Below are positions 1-9,503 of a DNA stretch of 64,000 nucleotides, piece by piece. The DNA lies in contig CM077162.1 in the NCBI GenBank assembly GCA_039583875.1, positions 63,408,822 through 63,472,821 of the forward strand. The letters are read 5' to 3'. The stretch is from Platanthera guangdongensis. Its lineage: Eukaryota; Streptophyta; Magnoliopsida; Asparagales; Orchidaceae. A program made the translations under genes and the position numbers. Below the pieces are notes generated by a model, which saw only the letters and a program-made list of their open reading frames with translations, was not told the DNA's origin and searched no databases. Every line of letters begins with the position of its first letter. Position 1 is the first letter of the stretch.

Positions 1-8
1 TGATAGAG

Positions 9-1821
9 ATGAAATACATTGCACCTACTATCATTATAGGGGACACCATCCTAATCACACCAAACGAAAAGTGGGATGACGTGGAGAAGCATAGATGCAC
101 GAATAATGCTAAGGCAATGAACTCTCTATTCTGCGCATTAGATAAAACTGAATTCAATCGAATTTGTAACAGTGAAACTGCATATGATATATGGCGGTTA
201 CTTGAACTTACTAACGAAGGTACATCGCAGGTGAAAGAGTCAAAGTTGTTTCGACTCGAGTCTGAATATGAGCAGTTCAGGATGGAGATCGATGAGGAGG
301 TTGACATCATGTATACATGATTCACCAAGATTTTCAAGGCCTCAAGATCACTTGGGAAGAGTTTTTCAAATGGTGATCTAGTGAGGAATATCCTGCGATC
401 TTTTCCTCCTCGCTTCAAACCGAAGGTGACTGCAACCGCTGAATCTCACGATATTAGCACCCTGGAGATAGAAAGCCTTATCGAAAATCTGAAGTCACAC
501 AAACTTGAATTGAAGATTCAAGCGGAAGAATATCTCAGTGAAGTAACAAAGAAGGGATTGGCGTTCAGGGCTACAAGGGAGAAAAAGGTTGCTGAAGAAT
601 CTGAGGAGTAGGATGAAGAAAGATTCTACGTTCGGGAGTTCAAAAAATACATGAAGAATCCCAAGAAGTAGGGACAATTTAAGAAATTCCTGAAGAGAGG
701 ATATGGAGAAGCCTGAAGGTGGACCAAGTCGGTGAAGGAAGCAGAAAGTGATGATGAGAAGTCTCAGCCTAAGTGTTATCACTGTCACAAGCTTGGGCAC
801 TTAAAGAGGGACTGCCCAAGGCTCCAGAAGGAGGAAAAGGAAAAAAGCTAAGCCGACATAAAGGGAAGAAGAAGGTGCATAAGGCGCTCATATGGGATGA
901 AGAAGGATCTGACGAATCCAGCACCTCAGATTTTATCTCTAAAGATGAGGCAAATCTATGCCTCGTGGGAAGGAGTCGAGAAGAATCTGATGATGAGTCC
1001 AGTGTCCAGAGTGATACCAAGGTAACCACACCCACATATACTGAACTTCTTGAAATTTATGGTCATTATGTGAGATATTGGATAATGTGATTCTTGAGAA
1101 GAAGTACATGCGAAATGAGAATAAGAAAATCAAGGACTTTGAAAACTTAAAGAATGAACTATTAAAGAGTGGCAAAGAGAAGATCGAATGTCTAGAGTGT
1201 CCTCTCATGTTGGCAATGATCGAAGAACTAAAAGCAAGTCACTCCAAGGCATCATTGAGAACAACTAGTCTCATCAATGAAAAGAATGCCTTGGAGAAAA
1301 GACTTCAAATGTCTCTTGCCAAGATAGAGGAAAGCAATAAGCAATTTGTCAATCGGTGTGTAATGCTAGTTACTGAGAACACCGCCTTAAAGTCAAGCAT
1401 CCATGATCTTAACTGTGTTGTCCAAAAATTCATAATAGGCCAAAAATCATTGGATATGTTGTTGGTAGCACAGTGTCATGGATCTGGGAAATTTGGACTA
1501 GGATATGTGAGTCCAACTTCACCACCGAGCGAAAATCACTATCATGCCAAGCCTAAGGACAACTTTAAGAAATCTAAAGATAAGGTTAAAGTTTCTGGAG
1601 TGTTATCCCCATCCTCAAGCAAGAGCTTAAGCAACTCGATAAAGGCAACATGCACTGCTTACACTATGTGTGCAAATTGTCATAAGTTTGGTCACACATC
1701 TGACTCGTGCTTGAGGAAAGGTGCCACGAAAAATTTTCAAGTCTGGCTACCAAAGTATTCTACCTATCGAATGGGTGGGACAACATGGGTAAAAAGATCT
1801 TTACCCTCATCTTCTTGTTAG
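9..1821 (+). pseudogene. Cop1 gag (UBN2 capsid, two zinc knuckles), decayed
   Basis: Retrotransposon capsid/nucleocapsid, which packages element RNA in virus-like particles. Positions 9-611 read as UBN2-type copia gag, with AYDIWRLLELTNEG and VKESKLFRLESEYEQF. Stops at 318, 609 and 669 lie in one frame; the first is explained by CGA to TGA. A CCHC knuckle (CYHCHKLGHLKRDC) lies at 774-815. The frame changes near 840 and again near 1080. Positions 1078-1500 encode a long charged coiled coil, and a second knuckle (CANCHKFGHTSDSC) lies near 1672-1713. An in-frame TAG at 1819 separates gag from protease. It cannot encode a working protein. Confidence 0.8.
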
Positions 1822-2777
1822 GTGTGTTGCAAGGCTAAGGATAAAAGGAACGTGTGGTACTTGTACTCTGGTTGCTCCAAGCACATGATAGGAGATAAAG
1901 ACAAGTTCCTTAGCCTGGAGAAGAAGAAGGGAGGCATGGTGACATTTGGGGACAATAGCAAAGGACGAATACTTGGAAGCGGCACTATAGGTAACAAGAC
2001 ATTTTTTATTTATAATATTCTGTTTGTAGATGGACTTAAGCACAATCTCATTTCAATTAGCCAATTGTGTGATAAAGGTCAAAATGTCATATTTGAGTCA
2101 TCTACAAACGCTTGCAAAATTATTGATGCCAAAACTACTAGTGTATTACTTGCAGTTCACAGAACTCATAATGTTTATACTGTTAGTTTTGATGATATAT
2201 CTGTGTCTGATTTGAAATTTCTAGTTACCAAGAGTGAGGAATTAGATCTTTGGCATAGGAGATTAGGACACTCGGGGAATAAGCATATGTGTTAAACTAT
2301 CTAAGAACAAGCTAGTTCGGGGAATCCGCACACTTAGTAGTAGTCTAAATTCGTTATGTGGTCCATGAGAAAAGGTCAAATTCGTTAAAACCTCATTCAA
2401 AAGTAAAAATGACGTTTCCACGATTAGAACACTAGAACTCATTCACATGGATTTGTTTGGTCCCCTAAGTACGTGTAGTCTAGGTGGAAAGTGATACACC
2501 TTTGTTGTTATAGACGACTACTCTCGATTTTGCTTGACATTTTTTCTTGCGAATAAATCTGACACTTTTTGCGAATTCTGAAATCTTTGCACGAGACTCC
2601 AAAATGAGAAGGAACTAAAAATAAAATGCATTAGGTCAGATCATGGAGGAGAGTTTGAGAATGAGGATTTCACAAATTTGTGTGACTTGTTAAGGATTAA
2701 GCATGAATTCTCAGCCCCTCGCACTCCTCAACAAAACAGGATTTGTTGACAATGCTCGCCGAGTTTGGCTTGCCACG
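1822..2777 (+). pseudogene. Cop1 pol fragment: protease, pre-integrase, partial integrase
   Basis: Copia aspartic protease reading WYLYSGCSKHM from 1855; the catalytic Asp of the usual WYLDSGCS is Tyr (codon 1864-1866), so it is inactive. GLKHNLISISQLCD and the pre-integrase motif LWHRRLGH (about 2248) follow. After a stop at 2293, integrase is recognisable only across frameshifts: IRSDHGGEFEN near 2634 carries the second catalytic Asp, and APRTPQQN near 2716 precedes the expected Glu. About ten codons are then missing and the text resumes as TMLAEFGLPR, cut by the Gyp1 LTR at 2778. Reverse transcriptase and RNase H are absent. Confidence 0.78.
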
Positions 2778-4587
2778 TGTAACGCCTCCGTTTGTCACAA
2801 GGAATATAACGGTGGGTGCGGTCGGGGCCCCATGCCATATTTCATAGACAAACGACAGAATTATGTGTGGAAATCAAAATCTTATTCTACTCGTGCCTAA
2901 CACAAAGCATTCTAGCATAGCATTTTAGGTTAGATGAACTCAGCACGGCGAATGTCCACTAATATATAAACTCCACATTTATATATAGATAACAGGAATG
3001 TATAGAACACACAAACGCTCAAGGCCTTAAGACATTACAGGTTACTTTTACAAATTTACATCTCCGTACATCGGCACGCAGGTCGGCCACACATGAAATC
3101 CAAACATTCTTTGCACGGCCTTCAAGGGCCTTCGCAGCAAGACTTTATTCCGCTCAATTCAATCCACTAGCACCTACAAACAATCATCCACCCTAAGAGA
3201 GGTAAACAAAGCAACGGTCAGCATTAGATGACTAATTATAACGACCCTACCCCTTACTTGGGGCAGTGGTTCCTTCCCTGTATGCATTGCCATCATAATA
3301 TCTCCTATCTATCAAACTGCCAAACACAACCATGTCACAAATGTCGGTCTCCACCTAACATTACGTGAACTCAGGGCACATTATTGGTGTACCAGATATA
3401 CCCGTCATCCACCGCCGATCCAGAGGTTTTTAACTTGTTGGTTGGTCGGTCCTAGTCCACCAATCCCGTAGGCTGGCGACATTCCATCCATCCCACTCAG
3501 AGGTACTAACCTCACAACAAACATGAGCAGATCAACCCACCGTAGTGGTGTAGCAAGCCCGGTTTAACTCGACTCCCCAGGCATTACCACCAATCGACCC
3601 CCAACTAATCCAGATCAACCCACCCTAGTGGTGTAGCAAGCCGGGTTTAACTCGCGTTCCCCAGGCGTTGCTACCAATTGACCTCTCAACACAACTAGAG
3701 CTTTCGCAAAGCATCCAAGATCACCATCCATACATCCATACATCCATACAATAGAGGCTAAACGCATATATCGTACACAACATCAAATATACAGAGTCTT
3801 CTTCGGTTTACCCATAACCATCACCAATCCAGACTACCCATCCAGATGGGCTTCACACAGCATGCCTACATCGTACTCCAAATTTCCAACACTAGATGCA
3901 GACTCAACCAAGGAATCACTTACTACATCCACTTCTTAGTGTAGGATTCCATGCATATGCATAAGGAAAGGACTTCGATGTCCAAGAAGGAGATCGTTAC
4001 CCTTGAAGATCGCTTTGGAGCCATGACCTAGCCGAATTGAAATCACTGCCTCGGCTTTGCCTTCACAAATCCAAACTCGGATCTTGGCTTCCGCACTCCG
4101 CAGCTCCTCCAACAGCTGGCTTCCTCCTTTCCTTCCCTTTCTCCCTTGATCTTCCTTTCTCTCTCTTTGAGAATGAGAAGAAGAAGAACAGAATGGCTTA
4201 AATACTTCTTCATCCCTTCATTCTCGGCCTCATCTCAGCAGGGAAGAGCCTAAGCTCTTGGATCTAGGATAATGGAAACGAACGGCCCTGATTTGCCCAG
4301 AAAAAGGCTTAACACGACCTAACACGCCCTGTGACACGCCCGTGTCACAGGCCGTGTCCCTTAAGCAGCACAAAACCCGACACCAAGGCCGATCGTCGAC
4401 CCGGCCTCGACATGCCCTGCGATACGCCCGTGTCGCAGGCCGTGTCCGCTGTTCAACACCGTCGACTCCAAATTTCGTCGACTTCGCGGCCAACTCATCG
4501 ACCCCAGCTTGACACGCCCTGGGACACGCCCGTGTCCCAGGCCGTGTCACCCAAAAATTTCCTGTTTGAGAAATTTGGGCTGTTACA
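2778..4587 (-). repeat. Gyp1 3' LTR (1,810 bp)
   Basis: Bounded by TGTAACGCC on the left and GCTGTTACA on the right, and followed inward by the polypurine tract. The stretch 4390-4587 closely matches 11820-12021 of the other LTR, whereas the opposite ends share only short blocks. It contains several GACACGCCCGTGTC-type palindromes between 4320 and 4550. A possible minus-strand TATA box (TATTTAAG when read on that strand) lies at 4197-4204. No gene lies inside. Confidence 0.88.
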
Positions 4588-4602
4588 ATCCTCACCTCCT
4601 AC
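4588..4602 (-). other. Gyp1 polypurine tract
   Basis: Read on the minus strand the sequence is GTAGGAGGTGAGGAT directly before TGTAAC of the 3' LTR. A purine-rich run abutting the 3' LTR is where plus-strand DNA synthesis is primed. Confidence 0.8.
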
Positions 4603-4706
4603 AAGAAATTTCATCCTCGAAATTCAGACACAGGAAGGCAATCAGTAACCAGCAAGAAAAATGTTACAACATGCAAATTTTTATGTTACAACATCCTCTC
4701 TACAGA

Positions 4707-5757
4707 TTACAAAAACAGCTCGGGGAATTCTTCTCGCATGGTTTGCTCTCGCTCCCATGTCAGTTCTTCACGGCCGCAATTGTCCCACCGGACTTTTACC
4801 ATGCCGACCGTCTTGTTCCGCAACTGTTTCTCGGCTCGATCTTCGATCTGAATGGGTCTCACTTTCGTTGTTAGCCCATACTCCACCGGCACACGATCAT
4901 CCGCGATCACTTGAGCTGGATCTTTCACGGCCTTCCGAAGCACCGAGATGTGAAATACATCATGTAATCCACCCAAGTCTGCCGACAGAGCTAGCCGATA
5001 AGCCGCTTCGCCAACTCGCTCAACCACTTCAAAAGGACCCAAATATCTTGGACTCAACTTTTTCAATCGTCGAATCCTGGAGACACCTTTGAATGGCTTG
5101 ATCTTCAAGTAGACCCAATCGTCAACCGCAAATTCCACGTTCCGATGCTTGGCGTTGTAGTACTTCGCTTGTCGATCTTGAGCAATAAGCAACCTTTCTC
5201 GAATTGTCCGTATGGTTGCGTTTGCTTCATCAACCTCATTTGTTTTAAAAATCCGAGCTTCACCCGCTTCTATCCAAGCCAAGGGAGTACGACACTTCCT
5301 TCCATATAGAGCTTCATATGGTGTCATCCCAATGCTCTCCTGGTAGCTGTTATTATATGCAAACTCTACCATATAGAGATGATCTTCCCATCTCTTTCCG
5401 AAGTCAAGGGCACACATTCGGAGCATGTCCTCCATTGTTCTGTTGGTACGTTCAGTTTGGCCATCCGTTTGGGGATGAAAGGCCGTACTGAAAGTCAACT
5501 TCGTGCCCAACAGTCGGTGAACTAGCCTTCAATCATTTGACGTGAATCGCCCATCTCGATCACTTACGATGCTCCGAGGAACACCGTGAAGCCGTACAAT
5601 CTGGTCAACATATAACTTTGCCAAACTTTCCACTGAATCCTCCCGCCTGTTCGGGAGAAAATGTGCCACTTTCGTTAGCCGGTCAACAATCACCCAAATG
5701 GAATCATTTCCTCGCTGCGATCTCGGCAACCCGTGCACAAAATCCATGGAAATATCA
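4707..5757 (-). pseudogene. Gyp1 integrase core, C-terminal domain and chromodomain-like tail
   Basis: Inserts the DNA copy into the genome; chromodomain tails of this clade guide insertion to particular chromatin. Visible in order: [10 protein letters not shown] and [11 protein letters not shown] (first catalytic Asp), [11 protein letters not shown] (second Asp), HPQTDGQTERTNRTME (catalytic Glu), the GPF segment (LSPRYLGPFEVVERVG), HISVLRK, and a tail with VRWDNCGREELTWERE, as in Tekay chromodomains. A TGA at 5526-5528 replaces a Trp expected there. The frame differs from the upstream RNase H/integrase part because of one extra base in an A/T run near 5765. Reading ends at 4707, about 105 bp before the polypurine tract. 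Confidence 0.87.
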
Positions 5758-6552
5758 TCAAATTTTCCACTCTGGGATCGGCAGTGACTTCAAATAACCG
5801 CCTGGCTTTTGGCATTCCGCCTTCACCATTGCACATGTTTGGCATTTAGAGACATAAAGGGCAACATCTTTCTTGAGCCCTGGCCACCAGAATAGCTTCT
5901 TCATATCGTTGAACATCTTCGTGCTCCCGGGGTGAATGGAATACTTTGTATAATGCGCTTCATACATCAGTTCTTCCCTCAATTTCCCCACATTTGGGAC
6001 GCACAAACGGCCCTCCTTTCGCAAAAGACTGTCATTCCAGGTGAATGTGCCCTCTGTCCCTTCCTTCACATAGCGTAAGAGATCTTCATCCAACTCCGTT
6101 GCCCGTCGAACTCGGTCTGCAAGGTCACATTGCACCTCAGTCCAGTTCAAACATGCAGTGGCAGTGGAATTCTTGTCAACACAATAAATCTCCAACGCCT
6201 CCAGCTCCTGGATAAGACGTTCATCATGCCTTTGTAACCAATTTGCTCTAGCCGGAACCCGCCGACTCAAGGCATCTGCGACAACATTCCCCTTCCCGGG
6301 CGTATAGTGAATCTCAAAAGTGTAGTCCCCAAGGAACTCCAACCACCTTCGTTGTCGCATATTCAAGTCTTTCTGCTCCAATAGGTACTTTAGGCTCTTG
6401 TGATCTGTATAGATCTCCACCTTCACTCCATAAAGGTATTGTCGCCACAACTTGAGTGCAAAAATCACCGCCGCTAATGCCAAATCATGGACGGGATAAT
6501 TTCGCACGTGCACCTTCAGCTGGCGTGAGCCATAAGCAATAACCTTTCCATT
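5758..6552 (-). pseudogene. Gyp1 RNase H and integrase zinc-binding domain
   Basis: The RNase H part contains [31 protein letters not shown] and the exit motif [12 protein letters not shown], all usual for Ty3/gypsy. The integrase HHCC finger follows, with [15 protein letters not shown] (the two His) and [11 protein letters not shown] (the two Cys). A TAA near 6550 separates it from the RT end (GCVLL) where a Gln codon is expected. It is in the same frame as RT and protease. A 1-base insertion near 5765 throws the downstream integrase core out of frame. Confidence 0.87.
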
Positions 6553-7788
6553 TTACAGAAGAACGCAGCCTAAGCCGCTCCCTGAGGCATCACTATAAAT
6601 CACAAATCCATCGGTTCCACGTGGCGAAGACAACACCGGCGCCGTGGTCAACCGAATCTTCAGCTCTTCAAAAGCTCGTGCGCACTCTGGCGTCCAAACG
6701 AACTTCTGATCTTTTCGCGTCAATGTGGTTAGCGGCAAAGCGATCCGCGAGAAGTTTTCCACAAGTCGTCTATAGTAGCCCGCAAGTCCAAGAAAACTCC
6801 TGACTTCGGCCACGGAAGACAAGATTGGCCACTCCTGTATGGCCCTTATTTTCACTGGATCCACTGCAATGCCCGCTCCACTCACCACATGGCCCAGAAA
6901 TGCAACCGACGATAGCCAAAACTCGCACTTTGAGAACTTGGCATAGAGCTGATTTTGCCTCAACGTATTCAATACCAACTGTAAGTGCGTCTCATGCTCA
7001 GCTTTCGACTTCGAGTACACCAGGATGTCTTCAATGAACACAATCACAAATAGATCCAGGTACTCACGAAAAATACGGTGCATCAAATCCATAAACACCG
7101 AGGGCGCATTGCACAGTCCAAATGGCATGACGGTGAACTCATAGTGCCCGTAATGCGTTCCAAATGCGGTTTTGGGAATGTCACCTTCCCGAATTCGCAA
7201 CTGGTAATAACCAGACTTCATGTCCAACTTCGAATAGACGGTCGAGCCCACCAGCTAATCGAACAACTCATCAATCCGGGGTATCGGATACTTATTCTTC
7301 TCGGTCAGCTTATTCAGTTCATGGTAATCGATACACAACCGCAACCCACCGTCTTTCTTCTTTACAAAAAGCACAGGCGCGCTCCAAGGTGACATGCTTG
7401 GGCGTATATAACCTTGCTCCAGCATTTCTTGCAGTTGAACCTTCAATTCAGCCATCTCTTTCGGCGTAACGCTATATGGCGAGCGGGCCACAGGTTTCAC
7501 ACCTGGCACCAACTCGATCGTGAAGTCAATCTCCCGCTGGGGTGGTAGCCCAGGGAGATCCGTGGGAAACACATCTGTAAATTCCGCCACAATCGGAACC
7601 TCACTCACATGGGCCTTAGGCTCAACAGCCTGAATCAGTCCAAAGTAACACTCTGCACCCTGCCGAATAGCTTTGACTACCTGGAGTACAGACATCAATG
7701 TCCCGCCCACTCCTCGCATACCCGCGAACTTTGTCTCCTGTTCGGTATTCTGGCCCAATGTGATTTCTTTAGACTGACAATCAATCAT
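6553..7788 (-). pseudogene. Gyp1 reverse transcriptase
   Basis: Copies element RNA into DNA. The N-terminal part has [32 protein letters not shown] and [17 protein letters not shown]. The palm follows, with [15 protein letters not shown], the [12 protein letters not shown] region and [12 protein letters not shown]. The catalytic motif, usually F/YVDDIL, reads FIEDILVYS near 7030, so one metal-binding Asp is Glu and activity is doubtful. The thumb/connection shows [11 protein letters not shown] and [13 protein letters not shown]. An in-frame TAG at 7252-7254 replaces Gln (FDQLVGS expected). Frame is shared with the protease upstream. Confidence 0.88.
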
Positions 7789-8072
7789 GGCATGCTGCTC
7801 CGCAAGTCAATCCATCCCAAAAATCACGTCGAATTCCGATATTGGCAAAACAAATGCAGTTAAACTGAAATCCCGACTTCCAAACTGAACCGCCACATCG
7901 CAAGCTTGATCCGCAAGCATCCAACAGCCATTCGGCAAGACCACTCTGACGCTATCTGTCTTTACACGACTGGGTATCCCAAGCTGCGTTATAAACTCAC
8001 TAGACAGAAAAGAATGCGATGCACCCGTATCAAACAGTGCTCGCGCCAGCGTGTCCCGAATCAACACAAAGA
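7789..8072 (-). pseudogene. Gyp1 retropepsin protease (candidate exon 2 start)
   Basis: Aspartic protease that would mature Gag-Pol. The active-site motif is intact as ALFDTGASHSFLS, and the flap-side text VVLPNGCWMLADQACDV and FDVIFGMD is typical of Tekay elements. A TGA at about 7804-7806 follows GMD where Trp is expected (GMDWL). The protease is in a different frame from gag. If the 89-nt segment 8073-8161 is removed, gag and protease become one continuous frame. No ATG lies at a sensible place for independent translation. Confidence 0.83.
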
Positions 8073-8161
8073 CTGTGACAAACATGTCACACACACACAA
8101 ACCGCAAACATAGGGGTACTAAGCAAAGCATACAATAGCATATGCAAAACTAAACTCATAC
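8073..8161 (-). other. Candidate 89-nt intron between Gyp1 gag and protease
   Basis: On the minus strand the boundary reads CACAG|GTATGAG on the gag side and TGTCACAG|TCTTTG on the protease side: a strong GT donor and an AG acceptor after a T/G-rich run. Removal joins gag (minus-frame start positions congruent to 2 modulo 3) to pol (congruent to 0) exactly in frame, giving DVVTVFVLIRDTLARALF, which aligns with the usual gag-protease linker. Unspliced RNA would stop soon after, near 8061. The repeat GTCACAG at both edges leaves open a small insertion with duplication instead. Confidence 0.55.
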
Positions 8162-9236
8162 CTGTGACCACGTCACTCTGCTTGATAGCCTCCTGCAGGC
8201 CAAGATTGTAGACCCGGGGTTGCGCCTGCGAGGCAGAGGAATCCACCACCGCCTTTCCTTTTTCCGCATAAGATGCTCCCGCCTTCTTTTCACTCTTTGG
8301 CGGCATCCGACAATCTCGCGCAATATGCCCCATCCGGCCACAATTGAAGCAGATACGAGTATCTGGCTTGGAGGTAGCCCCTGACGTTGCTCCCGTTGCA
8401 ACTGATGAAGGAGCTTGTCCACTAGGCTTGGACTTCTTACCTCATCTCTTCTTATAAAATGGTTTCCCCGATCGGGTCGCCTTCCACTCCAGTTGCGACA
8501 CAGCCAAAGCTCTCTTCCCTTGCACCCTTTTCAGATCTTTTTCCAACGCGCTCGCAGTGTCTACCAACGCTTGGAAACCTTGGTTCACCGAACTTGACAC
8601 AAGGAACCTCAGCTCGTCCCTCAGTCCTTCATAGAACTGATTGGTCTTCCTCTGCTCATCAGCAAATATAGAACCCGCATACCGCCCCAAGCGAGTAAAT
8701 TCATGCAGGTATGCGTCAACACTGCCATCGCCTTGTGTTAATCTTTGGAATTCATTTTCCATGGCTATCCGTTGAGCTGCAGGAAGGTGCTTCGCTAGGA
8801 AAAGTCGGGAGAATTCTTCCATGGATACTTGAGTTAAAGGACGACCCGCCAAGTGATTCAACTCCATCTCATCCCACCATAATCGAGCTTCTCCTTCAAG
8901 CAAGAAGGTAACTAAGGTAACTTTCTGATGCTCCGCCGTTCCAATCGCCGTCATCACTCGCTTGACGCGCGATAGCCAATCCTCAGCCTGCGTCGGAGTT
9001 CCCGCTCCCGAGAACGTAGGCGGATGGAAACTAATAAACCACGTTAGCTGCTTCTCAGCCGCTCGAGGAGCCACATCCATTACAGGTTCAGGCCTTGCCG
9101 CCACCTGTTCTGGCCTAACAGTCGTTTGTTCCTGCCTAAGTGGCTGGCCTTGGATCATGGTAAATAAAGCCTCCGCAACTAAACGCACATGTTTGCAGAC
9201 GGTGGAAGTGTCGGCACCGCGGCTGGTGCCGTACTT
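8162..9236 (-). pseudogene. Gyp1 gag with CCHC zinc knuckle
   Basis: Ty3/gypsy capsid and nucleocapsid. The Retrotrans_gag core shows FHPPTFSGAGTPTQAEDWL, LLEGEARLWWDEM, FSRLFLAKHLPAAQR and QGDGSVDAYLHEFTRLGRYA. After KPFYKKR a TGA at 8442-8444 interrupts, explained by CGA to TGA. The same frame then continues through a Ser/Thr/Gly linker to an intact CCHC knuckle (CFNCGRMGHIARDC, about 8310-8350) and on to SDVVTG at the candidate splice donor. The true start is unclear: the frame is open up to a stop at 9237-9239, the first ATG is near 9158, and family members usually begin with a basic N-terminus not visible here. Confidence 0.82.
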
Positions 9237-9488
9237 TCATCAGAACGCTGGGGCTCAAACGGCCCAGCTCCACTTCGTGTCACCTAAAGGTGGACAAGAC
9301 ACACACATTAGCGGTCGTACCCAAGCAAACAACACAAAATAAGAACACGCAGGTTCCTCAAACACATCAATTTTGCATTCCTATCATGGACATTCAGGAG
9401 TTCATTGGTAGACTTTGGTTTGCACAAACACGTGCTCGCCACCCCACAAAAGAAGTCGACCACGACTTCGAGAGGGAAAGACCAAAAC

Positions 9489-9499
9489 AACTGATACCA
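9489..9499 (-). other. Gyp1 primer binding site
   Basis: The minus strand reads TGGTATCAGTT, four bases inside the 5' LTR end. It matches the initiator-methionine tRNA primer site used by many plant LTR retrotransposons, and fixes the element orientation. Confidence 0.85.
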
Positions 9500-9503
9500 A
9501 AAA

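Larger units (their letters stand above)
1..2777 (+). mobile_element. Cop1: truncated SIRE-like Ty1/copia element
   Basis: Left-edge fragment of a copia retrotransposon: gag, two CCHC knuckles, protease, GAG-pre-integrase and the first half of integrase, in copia order on the plus strand. The 5' LTR and gag start lie outside the window. It stops inside integrase, a few codons after a degenerate PQQN motif, where the Gyp1 LTR begins. Two zinc knuckles separated by a long coiled coil are typical of the SIRE lineage. Many in-frame stops and at least two frame changes mark it as old. The copia sequence on the far side of Gyp1 is not its continuation. Confidence 0.85.

Noticed and set aside
1815..1825. 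Regulated read-through of the TAG between Cop1 gag and protease
   Set aside because: The element has many other stops and a dead protease, so decay is the simpler explanation.
2778..4587. tRNA, rRNA or other structural RNA genes in GC-rich LTR parts
   Set aside because: No cloverleaf with conserved tRNA boxes and no rRNA-like sequence could be found here or elsewhere in the window.
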